Assembly: GCA_003254885.1 (NCBI GenBank)
Contig: QANT01000952.1
Coordinates: 1-64,000, forward strand
DNA: 64,000 bases
Direction: 5' to 3'
Source of the DNA: Purshia tridentata
Lineage: Eukaryota > Streptophyta > Magnoliopsida > Rosales > Rosaceae
How positions within the stretch are numbered: the first letter of the stretch is position 1; every line of letters begins with the position of its first letter. Shown in pieces: positions 10,577 to 23,200 of the stretch. Below the pieces are notes generated by a model that saw nothing but the letters and a program-made list of their open reading frames with translations, was not told where the DNA came from and did no database searches. The position numbers and the translations under genes were made by a program.

Positions 10577-13153
10577 TCAGTACCTCCTGGGGTAGCGGTC
10601 CATGAATCTGCCAGAAGGGCACTCGTATGCCAGGTGTCCTCGTCCCCCACAGTTGTGACAGATCATCAAGGGGCCCATGCAATCCCTGCTCATATGCCCA
10701 AGTTGCTGGCAGTTCCTACATACAATGTCACGGTAACCACTGCTGCGAACTCCACCTCCACCTCCACCTCCACCTCCCCCTCCCCCACCCCGCTCTCCCA
10801 AAATGTTGGCTCTGGGGCATTGTCTGGCCACATGCCCAGATACATTGCACAAGTTGCAGATGGGTTCATTCGGGCAATCACGTGCGAGGTGACCTGTCTT
10901 CCTACAGTTGTTACATGCCTTCTCATTTGTGCAGTCAGCTGCAATATGACCCTGCTTGTAGCAGTTGTTGCACAACCTCAAGTCCCCAGGTGGCATTGGC
11001 GGAGCTGTACAGTCTCTAGCACGATGTCCAGCCTTACCACAGGTGTGGCAGATGCCTTCGTTGGGGCAGTTACTTGCCATGTGACCAGGTTCCCGGCAGT
11101 TCCAACATAGTGACTTTGTGGTACACTCTGAAGCAATGTGCCTAGTGAAATATTTGAATGGCACAATTACAACTATGTCAATGGCAATGAAAGCTCCCTT
11201 AAACATATAAGCATCTGTTTTTTTTTTTTTTTTTTTTTTTTAAGGAAAGAATGAAAGAAAGAAACATCTGGATGGCATCTGGATGAGGCAGGTCATCATG
11301 AGATAAGAAATCATGCAACCTTATTTAAGCAATGACACAAATAATATTCCCACCATTTTCACCACAAGGTACTGCTACTTTGCTTAAAGTAGAAAACATT
11401 CTAAATTGTCTAAATAGGTCTAAATCATGCAAGTCTCGAAAATTTTAACTTCATTCCATCACCAATCTCAAGAGACAGAGATGATGCTTATATATTAAAG
11501 TAATCCTCACTCCTAACAGTATTGAGACTGAATGGCCCCACAAAATACCAGAAAATTGACACATTGTCATGTAGTGATGCCTTGTTATTGCTGGGACCAT
11601 GCATATTTTTCTTGAATTGTATGTTTTTTCTTCTGAATCTATTTTGGTCATACTCTTGAATGACGGTTAAATGAGAAGGGATATGAAAGTGTTAACGCTG
11701 GCTGCTACTTGTTATTGTCTAATGTGGTATTAGGGAAAACATGGATGCAACAGCGTAGTAGAGGCAGAGGTGACACTGAGGTGGAAACAGAGAAGAATAA
11801 GTTGACCAAGAAAGGCAGTAATTAGGGTGGTTGGGATGGTGGGGTGGTGGTGAGGCATAAAGTAGTAGATGTGGTAATGTCAAAAAGGCTATGACAATAG
11901 TGGCATTAATGGGGCAAGCCTATGGTGTTAAAATTTACTGACACTACTGAATGGTGGCAACAGTGGTTTAATTGTTTAAGATAAGTCTGGAACCCGTGAA
12001 AAGAAAAGGTCTAAAGAAATAAATACCAGAATATACTGAATGGCATATAAAATAATAAAAAGATTATAATGAATGGCAGAATGAGTTTCCATACCCGGGA
12101 AGACCACAATTGTGACAAATTGCAACATTAGGGCATTCTCGAGCATAATGGCCCGGTCGTTTGCAGTTCTTGCACAAATTGTCTCGGCTGGCAAAAAATA
12201 ATAATAATAATACATTAAGTGCTGAGAAGAAAATAATGGCATTGCAAATTTCACAACTTAAATTGTAAACTTCTTATGGTGATCACTTATAAATCTTGCA
12301 GATTTTTTTTATAAAAAAAGGTCATAAGAAAAGTAGATATTATTTGAAGGATAACATTGTAATCCATCAACGGAAACCAAAACATAAACAAAATACTAGA
12401 AAAGAAGACATTATTTTCTATGCCAAATAATTTATAAAAACAAAAAATCAATCATACCAGCCAAAACATTAAACTGGGGGAAGAGAAATGATTAAATGTC
12501 CTACATTATTCTCATCAAGAAGAAACAGAGCCATAATCACATAAAGAAACATGCACAATCACCCTTTCTCACCCAAAAGAAACATTCACAACCAAAAATA
12601 CAAAACATAAAAGTAAATTTACCATGCACACTGAAAGTTTAGGAAAAAAAAATCCCAATGAGTTGCACAAGCAGTTATGGAGTTAACACATGCACTGAGC
12701 TAAATGCAACTGAAAATGCAAAAGTTAATATCTATACAGCTTTTATGCACCACTAACATAGACAAAGTTACCTCTACAACCAAGATGATTTACACTTACA
12801 TATGTAGTTAAACAATCAATTAGGATTGACATTTATATTTGAAACTTAAAAATCTCCAAACAAATGTACAAACGTTATTATCCAGAAGCAAAATTTACTC
12901 AACACATACAGTTGATAGTAAGATTCCAACCCATCTCCAATGAAGCCATGTTGAGAGATTACTTTCTCCTTATACCCACATTTATAAGACAAGAGAAGAT
13001 ATAAAATAATGGACAAAAGCCAGAAAACCTGAAACCCCGACGTCCATCTCTCCTGTAAGGCGCATCACGATAGGAAAAGCGATCAGAACGGATCTTACGA
13101 TCCGTAGGGCTCCTGCTCCTGCTCCTGCTTCGGCTCCTGCTGTCAGAACTCAT
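10577..13153 (-). CDS. CNBP/GIS2/HEXBP-like protein with nine CCHC zinc knuckles and an RS-rich N-terminus
   Basis: Three coding exons on the minus strand: 13153-13029, 12187-12095 and 11141-10577, in phase, giving 260 aa. The N-terminus (about residues 1-40) is basic with a run of Ser-Arg dipeptides, as in SR-type RNA proteins. Nine C-x2-C-x4-H-x4-C knuckles follow, from CKNCKRPGHYAREC to CHNCGGRGHLAYEC. The second knuckle is split by intron 2, and a run of 13 glycines separates knuckles 7 and 8. Proteins of this type bind single-stranded nucleic acid, often as post-transcriptional regulators; the target here is unknown. The start is the ATG directly before the RS run. An acceptor just upstream (exon edge about 13190) suggests a leader spliced from farther upstream. 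Confidence 0.93.
11217..11242. repeat. Poly(T) tract in intron 2 of the zinc-knuckle gene
   Basis: About 22 T residues followed by a purine-rich block with gaaag repeats. The hexamer catctg occurs on both sides (about 11212 and 11265), which hints at an old poly(A)-tailed insertion, but the match is too short to be firm. Confidence 0.6.
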
Positions 13154-13307
13154 GTTAAATTTATTCTTATTAACACCTAGCTCCACTGATCTGAGTAAAA
13201 AACACCACCACAACCAACACCACACAGCCGCTGCCTCCTCCCTGTCCACATCACAACCACACCCACATTACAACCACACCCAAGATCATATCCATGAGTC
13301 AAAACCA

Positions 13308-13531
13308 TACCAACTACTTTCCCTTCATAACACAAAATACCAAATCCCAACAAAGCACAGAAAATTTTCAACAAGAAATCCATCCCATAAGAATAAAATA
13401 CCACCACACTCAGAGCCCAAATACCAACTATTTTCCCTTCATAACAGAAAATACCAAGCACAGAAAATTTTCAACAAGCAATCCATCCCATAAGGAAAAA
13501 AATACCACCACACTCAGAGCCCATATACTAA
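13308..13531. repeat. 114-bp tandem duplication upstream of the zinc-knuckle coding region
   Basis: Two head-to-tail units, about 13308-13421 and 13422-13531. Both contain ttcccttcataaca, cacagaaaattttcaaca, aatccatcccataag and ccaccacactcagagccc. The second unit has a small internal deletion and several substitutions. It probably lies in a 5'-UTR intron of the CNBP-like gene. Open frames across it are low-complexity by-products. Confidence 0.85.
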
Positions 13532-15309
13532 ATACCCTGTTTCCCAGCCTCTTCCTTCAAAAGAAAGTCAAGCATCTATCGCAAACAATCAGGTATTCCA
13601 TGAACTCAAGCCTGCATAAACAGACAGACTCTACATAAACTCCCACTTCTTGAAACCATTTAAACAGATAAGATCATTGAAAAGCAGCCTAAAGTAGAAA
13701 AACAAGAAAATTAGAAGAAACAAGTGTGACTTGTTCCTCATTGGACAAATAGGAATGTTTTATGCTGCAGGTTGGAATAGGAAAGACACTCTCCCACAAC
13801 TATAGAAGCAAACCATATTATAACTCAGGGGAATTTAGAAGGGCCTCCTATTGAAGAGAACCACAAGGACAGCCAGTGAGCTGGCAGCATCTCTCCATTT
13901 TGAAAATCTGCAGCCATTTCCACCCTATTCTAATCAGCATCTCGTCATCTAGACGTTAAAATGGACATAAACAGTACACTTGGAGACCTCAAAGAGCTTA
14001 TGAAAGTTTCCCATGATTCTAAACAAAACCACAATTAACTTTAGAGTTTAAGAGCCCTGGAAGGTCAACAACCTTTTTTAAAGTATAGGTATGTATAGAA
14101 ATAATGCCAGCATAAATCAAGATCCATGGGCCATATCACATGATCAATCTTTCCTTCTTTGCTTATCCATGCTCAAGAAGAAAATCCCCTCTTTCAACCC
14201 ATCTGTAACCTACTAACCACCTCTTTCATCCACTCCACATAAAAGCCTTCATTAAAGAAAAAACAAAACAAAAGTATTCCTTCTGCTTTTGTCCTGAAAC
14301 ACATTCTGATGCTTCCAAAATGATCTTGCAACAGCATAAAATCATTGGGATGTAAGGAGTTAGAAGTGTCTGATGAAAACTATTATATGGTTAGAGAATA
14401 ACAAAAATGAAATTGGCAAAGGCCATTGGAAGCTTTGCCTGATGCAAATTATGAGAAGCTTCTACAGGAGAGTGCAGATTTACTTTCAATTCCCAACAAT
14501 CAGTAAATGATCTGAAATGAAAAGGAACTAATGCCTTTTGATGGTATCAAAAATCTAATAGCGGTAAACAACATGATTTTCTGGAAAGAGCAGTTTCACT
14601 GAAGAAGTTGGGAGGGGGGGAGAAGCAGCAAATGGATGCTCTTGCAATTGAGGATCCATCGGTCAAAAGAAAGGGGAGGTCGTGATGTTAAAGGACAAAT
14701 CAAACGATGAATTCCAGTATAAAGAGATGCTATTCTTCTTCCGCCTTCGAAAACAGAGAGTTCTCATTTTTATTTTTTCTCATTAATGAACCAAGAACCA
14801 CCGGCCCATACTTGAAACAAAGCTATTATTCTTCTGATCATTCTAACCAATTTAAGGTGGCACTTTGTTTGTATAACTTCTGAATGATTCATGACACAAA
14901 CAAGTTCACCACACTTTCTGCACTAATTTATTTATGGTTATTGGTCATAAGATTTTCTATAACCTAGCCCAAGCCTTGGCCTAACCATCTACTGCTTCGT
15001 CCATCAATCCCCACTTTCGAAGAGTATGCATATTCAATTGTCACTCTGATGCAAGCGCACGTACGTATATTTGAATTCACACAATATTCACAAAAGAGAG
15101 CTATAATATGGCTAAACTTCAGAAATGTAAGGTTTAAGCGAGCATTTTTAAAGTATACTCTTGGTATTGTACTACTATAACGATGAAGCCCTTAAAAATC
15201 AAATCAATCACTCCCAGATTCAAAACACAAGAAAACAACAGCACAAAGAAACCAAATTCAGAAAGAAGAAAAATTACGCGTCAAACCCAAAAAATGAACC
15301 ACACTCTAC

Positions 15310-15530
15310 CTTGAACAAGATTAGCCATAAGTAACCCTAGAAATCGTAAATGAGAGAGAAGGTGCAGTGAAAGAGAAGAATGAACCTGAGCCAAAGGGCT
15401 ATAGAATGGCCGGTGCTACTGTGACTTAGCTTCAAGAAAGTACAGAAATTTACGGACCGAGAGAGAATGAGCGAGAGCTTCGAGACTGCGATTCGTAGGC
15501 GCAGAGCCGCTGAGTGTTGATTGTACTTGT
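15310..15530 (-). other. Possible non-coding first exon (5' UTR) of the CNBP-like gene
   Basis: On the minus strand this stretch is CT-rich and has donor-like sites (ggctcag before gttcat at about 15392; gttcaag before gtagag at about 15312). Together with the acceptor near 13190 it would give a leader intron of about 2.1-2.2 kb. This is inference from splice-site shape alone. The 13.5-15.3 kb stretch otherwise shows no gene. Confidence 0.4.
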
Positions 15531-15721
15531 GGAACACCCGCCTCGAGACTTCTTTCGTTATAACAGTTGAGCTGCTATGTGGCCCGACTGCAGTTTATGT
15601 ACTTCCCTTAGAAGCCCAATCTTCCTATTGGGCCCAAAATGACTCGGCTCGTTGTGTGGGTTTTGCGTCAAATTTCTCACATCCATATTTTTTATGTTTC
15701 GGGTTAATTCCCTTTAATTAG

Positions 15722-16017
15722 GGATGATAATGGGTCGGTTTTATCTGCCGTTATCGGCTAATTGACCCATTATCAGCTAGTTGTAATTCAACTAACATCT
15801 AACCCACCAAGATGGCCCGATAATACCAACTGACCCATCATAGTTGGTTTAGATGTTGGTTTTGGAATTGATCAATTATCGGCCTATTTGTATCATATAT
15901 ATCTATCTCATCGACAACCGACCTATATTCGATTCACAATAAATGAGTTGGTTGTTAGTTGTGAGATATTGTAGAGTCAGTTGGTCGGATTGAGTAGAAT
16001 TATCAGCCATTATCATG
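15722..16017. mobile_element. Possible MITE remnant with ATGATAATGG ends
   Basis: Starts ATGATAATGGGTCGG and ends with CCATTATCAT, giving a 10-bp terminal inverted repeat. Internally it repeats acccattatc-like and tatcggc-like motifs in both orientations. No clear target duplication is visible, so the superfamily is uncertain. It sits between two divergent genes. Confidence 0.45.
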
Positions 16018-17252
16018 TAATATTTTCTAGTAGTTAAATACATGGTAATTAGTAATGCTCCTAGATGTAATATTTTCTAAGTATACATGAGTGGTCGGCT
16101 GTTGTTCCAGGGTCACCAATTGTTGCTCTACCAGACATTGTTATCGTTCAACTTGCACAACTACTATGTCGTAGAGCACTAGCTTATTGAAATGTAATGA
16201 CATGGGTAGTTTTGTGAATCGTTCATTTTTTAGATCTCTAATTAAAGATTATCATTGCAAACAATTAACTACATCATGAATTTTTAAATCAACTATTAAT
16301 AAGATTTTGTGGTGATAATCAAGTGGTTAAATAGTTTTCGATTTGAATGGTTTTTTTTGTAATGATAATATTTGAATCGTTTGAATTATGAGATAATATG
16401 GTGGTTAGCACTGTATAGTTTAAAATAATAATAACAATTCAAATTTTGGTAAAGTCTATATTAAAAAATATTCGTCTCTTTATAATAGACTTGTCTTTTG
16501 GCACACGTTTTGTACATATATATTGACATTTTTACTGTGTGTTTTTTTAAATATTTCATTATAATTATCTTATAACTTTTTATCACTTTTTAAGATGTTG
16601 GGGCGTCTTTTTTTTCTTCTTCTAAAATTTCATTTTAATGATTGTATTTTACGATTATACAATTATACCCTTATTTATTATATTTTATGTTATTATTTAG
16701 TTTATTTTGCTAAATTAAAGGTATGTACCTTATGTTAAGTAATCTCATTTTTATTGAAGTTTATAATACTAAATTATTCACCTTACTTTATAATAATAAA
16801 GATAAAGAGCTCCTAAATCAAATGTATATAGAGTGACTCGTTTGAGTTTTGGAGCCTTGGATTTGTTCTTCATTAATTATAATCATTCATTAACCCTTGC
16901 ACGAAAATAATCATTCAATAATTATAATTAATTTGGCTTATATCGATAATCGATTTTCGTAGTTTCAACAAAAAATGTTGGAGTCTTTTTTGCTGACTAA
17001 TCTGCCCACGTCGAAATCAAGGACTGTAGCCACGAAAACCCCTTCTTGCATACGCAAGCAGTCTCTGTGGGAGTTGGCTTCCTCTCCTTCTCTTCTATTC
17101 TACTCAGCTAAATACATCATTTTTTGTGTTGTAACGATAAAACGACACTAAAAATCCTACCGGGAACCGGAGCTTAAAACCCTAACCTAACCCTAGCCAC
17201 GTTTCGATTTTAGGGTTTTCAATTCCCCAATTTTCCAATTCCAGTACTTTTC
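16018..17252. other. Spacer and probable promoter of the NERD-like gene
   Basis: AT-rich DNA. Around 16219-16340 it resembles the inner part of the foldback MITE at 5.4 kb (see findings). The last 250 bases become less AT-rich and presumably hold the core promoter and leader; I see no convincing TATA box. Confidence 0.5.
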
Positions 17253-20200
17253 ATGGAAGCCGACGAAGAAGATGCTCCGAACGTGAATGGACCTTCGCTT
17301 CAACCCCAACAAGACGACGCCGTACCCCTGCATCGTGACACACAAGAGGAGCTCAAGAACACCGAGCAACAATGCGAGTCTGAGTCTGTACCCGAGCCTG
17401 AGCTCGAGGGTGAGCCTGAGCGATTGGGACTTGGTGTTGGCGGCGAATCTGAACCGGTAGCAGGTGCAGGGGGTGAAAGGGGCGATGGGGATGGAATTGA
17501 AGGAGAGTGTAAGGAGGGAGGTACGGATATGGAGCATGTGGCGGAGGTGGTGGTGGAGGAGACTGCTGCGAGTGCTTTAGGAGAGAAATCGGTGGTGGTG
17601 GTGGATGAGACTGCTTTGACTGGTGTGGCAGAGGATTTGGGGGCAGAGATGGCGATGGAGACTTCTGGAGCTGACGCGGCCGAGGGGACTACGGTTGTGG
17701 TTGATTTGGCTGAGAAATTGGTGGGTGAAGAGGAGGGAAATGTGGCCGAAGGTGATGTGGCACTGGAAACCGAGGTTGGGGATGTGGACGATAAGGCATT
17801 GGAGACGGAAGAAAAGGTGTTGGCAGAGGCTGCTGTGGTGGCTCATTTGGTGCAGAAGGAGGAGGAGACGGGAGTGGTGGCGGAGGAGTCTAATGTAGCT
17901 GACATAGCGGAGGAGACAGTGGTTTCATGGAAGGAAAAGACGGCCGAGGCAGAGGCAGAGGGAGATGAGGCTGAAGCGGAAAGAGATGAGGCTGAAGCGG
18001 AAAGTGTTGAGGCTGAAGCGGAAAGAGATTATGCCGGAGTGGAGGAGGATAAGGCTGAACTGGTGGGGGAGAAGGCTGAAGAGGTGGGAGAGGAGGCTGA
18101 AGAGGAGGTAGAGGAGGCTGAAGCGATGGGAGGAGAGGCTGAAGAAGAAAAAGAGGAGGCTGAAGCAGAGGGGCATGAAGAGAATGTGGTGGACATGGTT
18201 TCTGAGACCATTGACACTGAGGCGACTGAGGAGGCTGATGATGTAATGGAGGAGAACACGGAGGCGGAGGAGGCAGAGGAGACAGAGGCAGCAGAAGAAG
18301 AAGCAGACGAAATGGAGGTGGTAGAGGAGACGAGTAGGGATGGCGCTGGCGGGAAGAGGAAACGTGGCGGGAAGAATTCCAAGATCTCGGGGAAAGTTCT
18401 CTCAAAGAAGAAGATGGAAGAGGATGTCTGTTTCATTTGCTTTGATGGGGGTGAGCTCGTGCTTTGTGACCGCAGGTCAGTTCAACTCTGCCTCACTGTT
18501 GGGCTTCTTTCTTTACTTCTGTGACTGATTGAATGAGATTCATTTTATTGGTTGTTTTCAGGGGATGTCCCAAGGCATACCATCCTTCATGTGTTAATCG
18601 TGATGAGGCCTTCTTTCAATCGAAGGGTCGATGGAATTGCGGTAACTGGCTGCTATACTCAAATTTTTCTTCCTTTCACCAAATTCTTATCGTTTTATTT
18701 AATTCTCTCTACTTTACTTATTTCATGTCATTCAAATGTTTGATTTTTGGTGATCATTTATGTGTTTATCATGTGGTTTTTGTTGCTTTGAACCTTAGCT
18801 ATTTAAGTGGAATTCTTAGGAGGAGTAGTAATGATTGGGTTAGTGTTTTCATGTGTAAAATTGGATGTTCTCTGCCACAATTCCTAAAGTTCATCCTTTT
18901 TTTTCTTTATTTTTAAATATCAGAACATGCAATTCTAGTAGTTGCTGGAAAAGACTTAAACTTGAAAGTGTTGGCAAACTTCGGCTTTTTTGACTAAAAG
19001 AGAAAAGTTTTGCATACTGCCAACATTTTGGGAGAAAAAACGGAATTTCAGACCGAAGTTTCCTATGCTATTTACTTATAAAACTGCAGAAATTTCCTTT
19101 TATTCTTTTTGAATAAAACCAAAACTGAAAGAACACCTGCAGCTGTGGAAATGTTGCAGACTTCATCCAGATCATGCATCATGCATGAGTTTGCCCAAAT
19201 GTAAGCAAAAATTCTAAATGGAACCCAAAAAACCTAAATGGGTTTTTGCGTCACTGTTAGAGAGAGAGAGAGAGAGAGTAAAGGGTCTTCTTGGTTCTCA
19301 GTGAATTCTACCAAAAACTAATCCCATATTAAACGTTTTCTCCCCCTCTAATTCTCAATGACGAAGACTTATTTTCATCATTGTTTTCTTATTCTGTATT
19401 CTGATATGTGGATTTAATACTAAAACGAGACTGGCCTACTTTAATAACCTAAAAAAAAACAGAAATTTTGAATTTTCTACCGTCTCTTTCATTCCTCCTT
19501 TCTCATTTGAGAGTCTGCGGGAGCGTGAGAGTGCATATAATTTTGCAAGAAGAGGGGAATCAGGTGAAGAATTAGAAATTTGGAATAGTGGAGTTTTGTT
19601 TTGTGTGTGGAAACACTAATTTTAGTGTTTGCTTGGCTTAGTAATTTTAGTGCATTTAGTACCCAGTGTCTTTTTAAGAGAGATTGTAGGGATTTTGACT
19701 GTTACTTTTGATTTCTTCATGCAAATATGTATTTATCAGCTCCAGTTCTTTTACATCTGTGGTTATGTTTCATCAAAGCTACATCCAAAATATCATTGGA
19801 TCTTGGTTGTTTTGAACTGCAATGGTTACCCATAAATTTCTTATCATTTATAGAAATGCATATTTATGACATGGTTTTACTTCTTTGGGTTGCTCGACAG
19901 AGTCCAATATATAAATAATCACCTTCCTGTATTTTAGGTTGGCACATCTGTAGCAACTGTGAGAAGAATGCATACTACATGTGTTATACATGTACCTTTT
20001 CCTTGTGCAAGGGGTGTATCAAAGATGCTGCTATCTTATGTGTTCGTGGTAACAAAGGCTTCTGTGATACATGCATGAAAACTGTCATGTTGATTGAAAA
20101 GAATGAGCAAGGAAACAAGGATTTGGTATGTGTGCCTTTTTTCTTTCTTCTGCTTTTCTCTAATTGCTTTTTTATTTTCCCTTTCAAGCATTGCCATTAT

Positions 20201-23200
20201 TAAGTTGTAGGGATTTTGACTGTTTTTAAGCTGGGTTTTGGGCTTTTGGCCTTTTTCTGGGAAAAGGAGGGGCATGGGGAGAGAGAGGAGGAAGATGGGA
20301 GACTAACCGAGGTGGTTTCGTCACCATAGGCTGCTGGACGACGGCAAAATCACTAGGAAACCATTCTGGCGAGAGAGAAGAGAGATATGTTGGGGAAGGA
20401 GGAGAGAGAAAGTGAATACTATTTGTGAATCCAGAGAGAGTCAATTTTGCCCTTCTTTTAACGGGTGACATTGATATAAACCCGGCATGATAAGCACCAA
20501 CCTGAACCCTAAAATTTTCCCATCGTGAGCATTTCTTCTAGGTTTAGGCATGGGTTCATGTTGAAAACCAGTGTTACTAGGATCGCTTCACCCTTTTACG
20601 TGCCACGATCACTTGTCTGGATCACTAAAGTTGGCATCCCCAATTATCCTTTACTTATATGCCTATGACTAACCAAAATACTTTGATTAATTTTCAACAA
20701 AATATTGAATGAAAAACATTATGAGTTTTTTCTTACCAAGATAAGTACATAAATTTTATAGATACTCTGTTATGTCTATATTATTGCTAATATATAATAT
20801 ATAAAGTTTAAATATAAATCTATCCTTTGTTATGATTCCCATGATCCAAAATAGCAAAATAAGCCTTCCCCCAAAAGCACTGTGTACCAGTTACAGTAAT
20901 GTGCCACATACCTGTTCTCCTACCACGTACAAGAGGCAACCAAGCTCTAAGTAACATTGTTGAAAACCTTTTGGACTAGTACAGACGGTGACTTTTAGCG
21001 TAGTTAGTTGTAAATTAGAACAGAATGGCAAGTTCTAAGATGAGGATTTTTTTTTTTTAACAAATCATTTCAAGGAAATATATATAAATATACAGCCCCT
21101 TTCCGTTGAGGGATCCCTCAAATAATTTTATTTAAGGGATTCCTCATGGGGCCCACTCTTTATAGTTTTTTCAATAATCTAAACCGTCTATTTTTTAGGT
21201 CTATATTCAAAGATCATCCTTGCAAAAAATTAAACAAAATTGGAATCCATTAAGCCATCAAACTTTGATTAAATAAATAGATGAACAAAATACTTTCAAT
21301 AAATACTTGAAATGGTGACCATTTAATCAACAGTCAAATGGTTTTCGATTAACCTATTTATAGTATAATACAGTGGACAAGATGTCCACCTTCTTAAAAG
21401 TTCCTAGATTACAAGCTCTAGGATGTTATAAAAACCAAACAACAGAGAACGATAGTATAGTAAAGCGCCCAAGAAAAGCAAACAAGCTCTAGACCCTAGT
21501 AAAGCATCAATAATCAAACCCTAACCCACAACAGACTCCCAATTAGACATAACTGCAGAAAATGAATAGTCCCTGAATGCATAGTCAGTTAGATACCATA
21601 GGAATTATTTCAGGAATTTTCTACCCTTAAAAACTTTGTTATAAATTAGTACTTCCATTTTTATGAAACAATTCCTCGTTAATCTTATTTTGTCTTCCCT
21701 TTATTTCTTTTACATTTTTTTTTCTTACTTGAACTCTCAGGTGTGATTTTTCAAGTTTACTTATTTTGAAGCAGCATTCTGTTTATTCCTAGTTTTTCTT
21801 TTCGTTGTGCTTGTGCAGGTTGAAGTCGATTTTGATGATAAAAGCAGCTGGGAGTACCTCTTCAAGGATTATTGGATAGACTTAAAAGAGAAGCTATCTC
21901 TAACGCTGGATGAACTTGCTCAGGCCAAGAATCCATGGAAAGGATCAGCTGCACATGCTTATAAACAGGAGTCACGTGATGAACCTTATGATGTTAATAA
22001 TGATGGGGGGTCTGATTCAGACAATTCTGAGAATTTGGATGTAACTAACTCTAAAAGAAGAAAGGGCAAAAAAAGGTTGAGAACTCGTGGAAAGGTGAAA
22101 GATTCACCAAGTCCAGCAACAGCAACTGGCTCTGAAGGCGCATCTGCAGATGACATTACTGGTTGGGCATCACAAGAACTCTTGGAGTTTGTTATGCACA
22201 TGAGAAATGGTGACAAATCTGCTTTGTCTCAGTTTGATGTCCAGGCTCTCTTGCTAGAATATATAAAAAGGAACAAACTTCGTGATCCTCGCCGGAAAAG
22301 CCAGATAATTTGTGATTCAAGGCTTCAAAATCTGTTTGGGAAACCTCGTGTTGGGCATTTTGAAATGTTAAAGCTTCTTGAATCCCACTTTCTCATAAAA
22401 GAGGATGCTCAGACTGATGATCTTCAAGGAAGTGTTGTTGATACCGAAGGTAGTCAGTTGGAGGCTGATGGAAACACTGATGCCTCGGCAAAGTCCAATA
22501 AGGACAAGAGACGTAAAACTCGTAAAAAGGGTGATGGTAGAGGACCTCAATCTAATATCGACGATTTTGCAGCCATTGATATCCACAACATTAATTTAAT
22601 TTACTTAAGGCGTAATTTGGTGGAAGATCTACTTGAAAATATGGAGAACTTTCAGGAAAAGGTTGTTGGTTCTTTTGTGAGAATTAGAATTTCTGGTAGT
22701 AATCAAAAGCAAGATTTGTATAGGCTGGTCCAAGTTATAGGTAATTATCAGATTAACTGTCTTTCATTGTATTTTTGGCCTGAGCAAAGAAGGCATGAAA
22801 TTTTCAGAACTGCATAGTTCATTTTTCTTAAATGATTTTCTGAACAGGTACATGCAAAGCTGCTGAGCCATATAAAGTTGGTAAAAGGACGACAGACATC
22901 TTACTAGAGATATTAAACTTAAACAAGACAGAGATCGTTTCAATTGATATCATCTCAAACCAAGAATTCACTGAGGTGATTTAGCATATAACTTTCCCAT
23001 TTTCCACTGACTAGAGAATGAGAGAGAGAGAGTATCAGAATTATCATAGCTAACTATTTCTTGTTGACTTATAACTTGGTTAAAAAATAACATAAATGTG
23101 GCTGAAAAAGAGAAATGATTTAGATATCTCCCTCCTTGTTCTTAAGGGAGGACCTGCATTAGAAATTTACTTAAAAAGTCATAATATTTGCCCCTGGGTT

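Noticed and set aside
10553-11110. Plus-strand open frames across the zinc-knuckle exon
   Set aside because: Antisense to a clear CCHC protein. The plus-strand readings are low-complexity (Leu/His/Thr repeats) and unlike any family.
13152-13638. Overlapping plus-strand frames over the 114-bp tandem duplication
   Set aside because: They follow the repeat and are explained by it; the region is more likely intron of the CNBP-like gene.
17890-18436. Long minus-strand open frames opposite the acidic exon of the NERD-like gene
   Set aside because: They arise from the Glu-codon repeat composition (Pro/Leu/Ser-rich readings) and show no conserved motifs or splice context.
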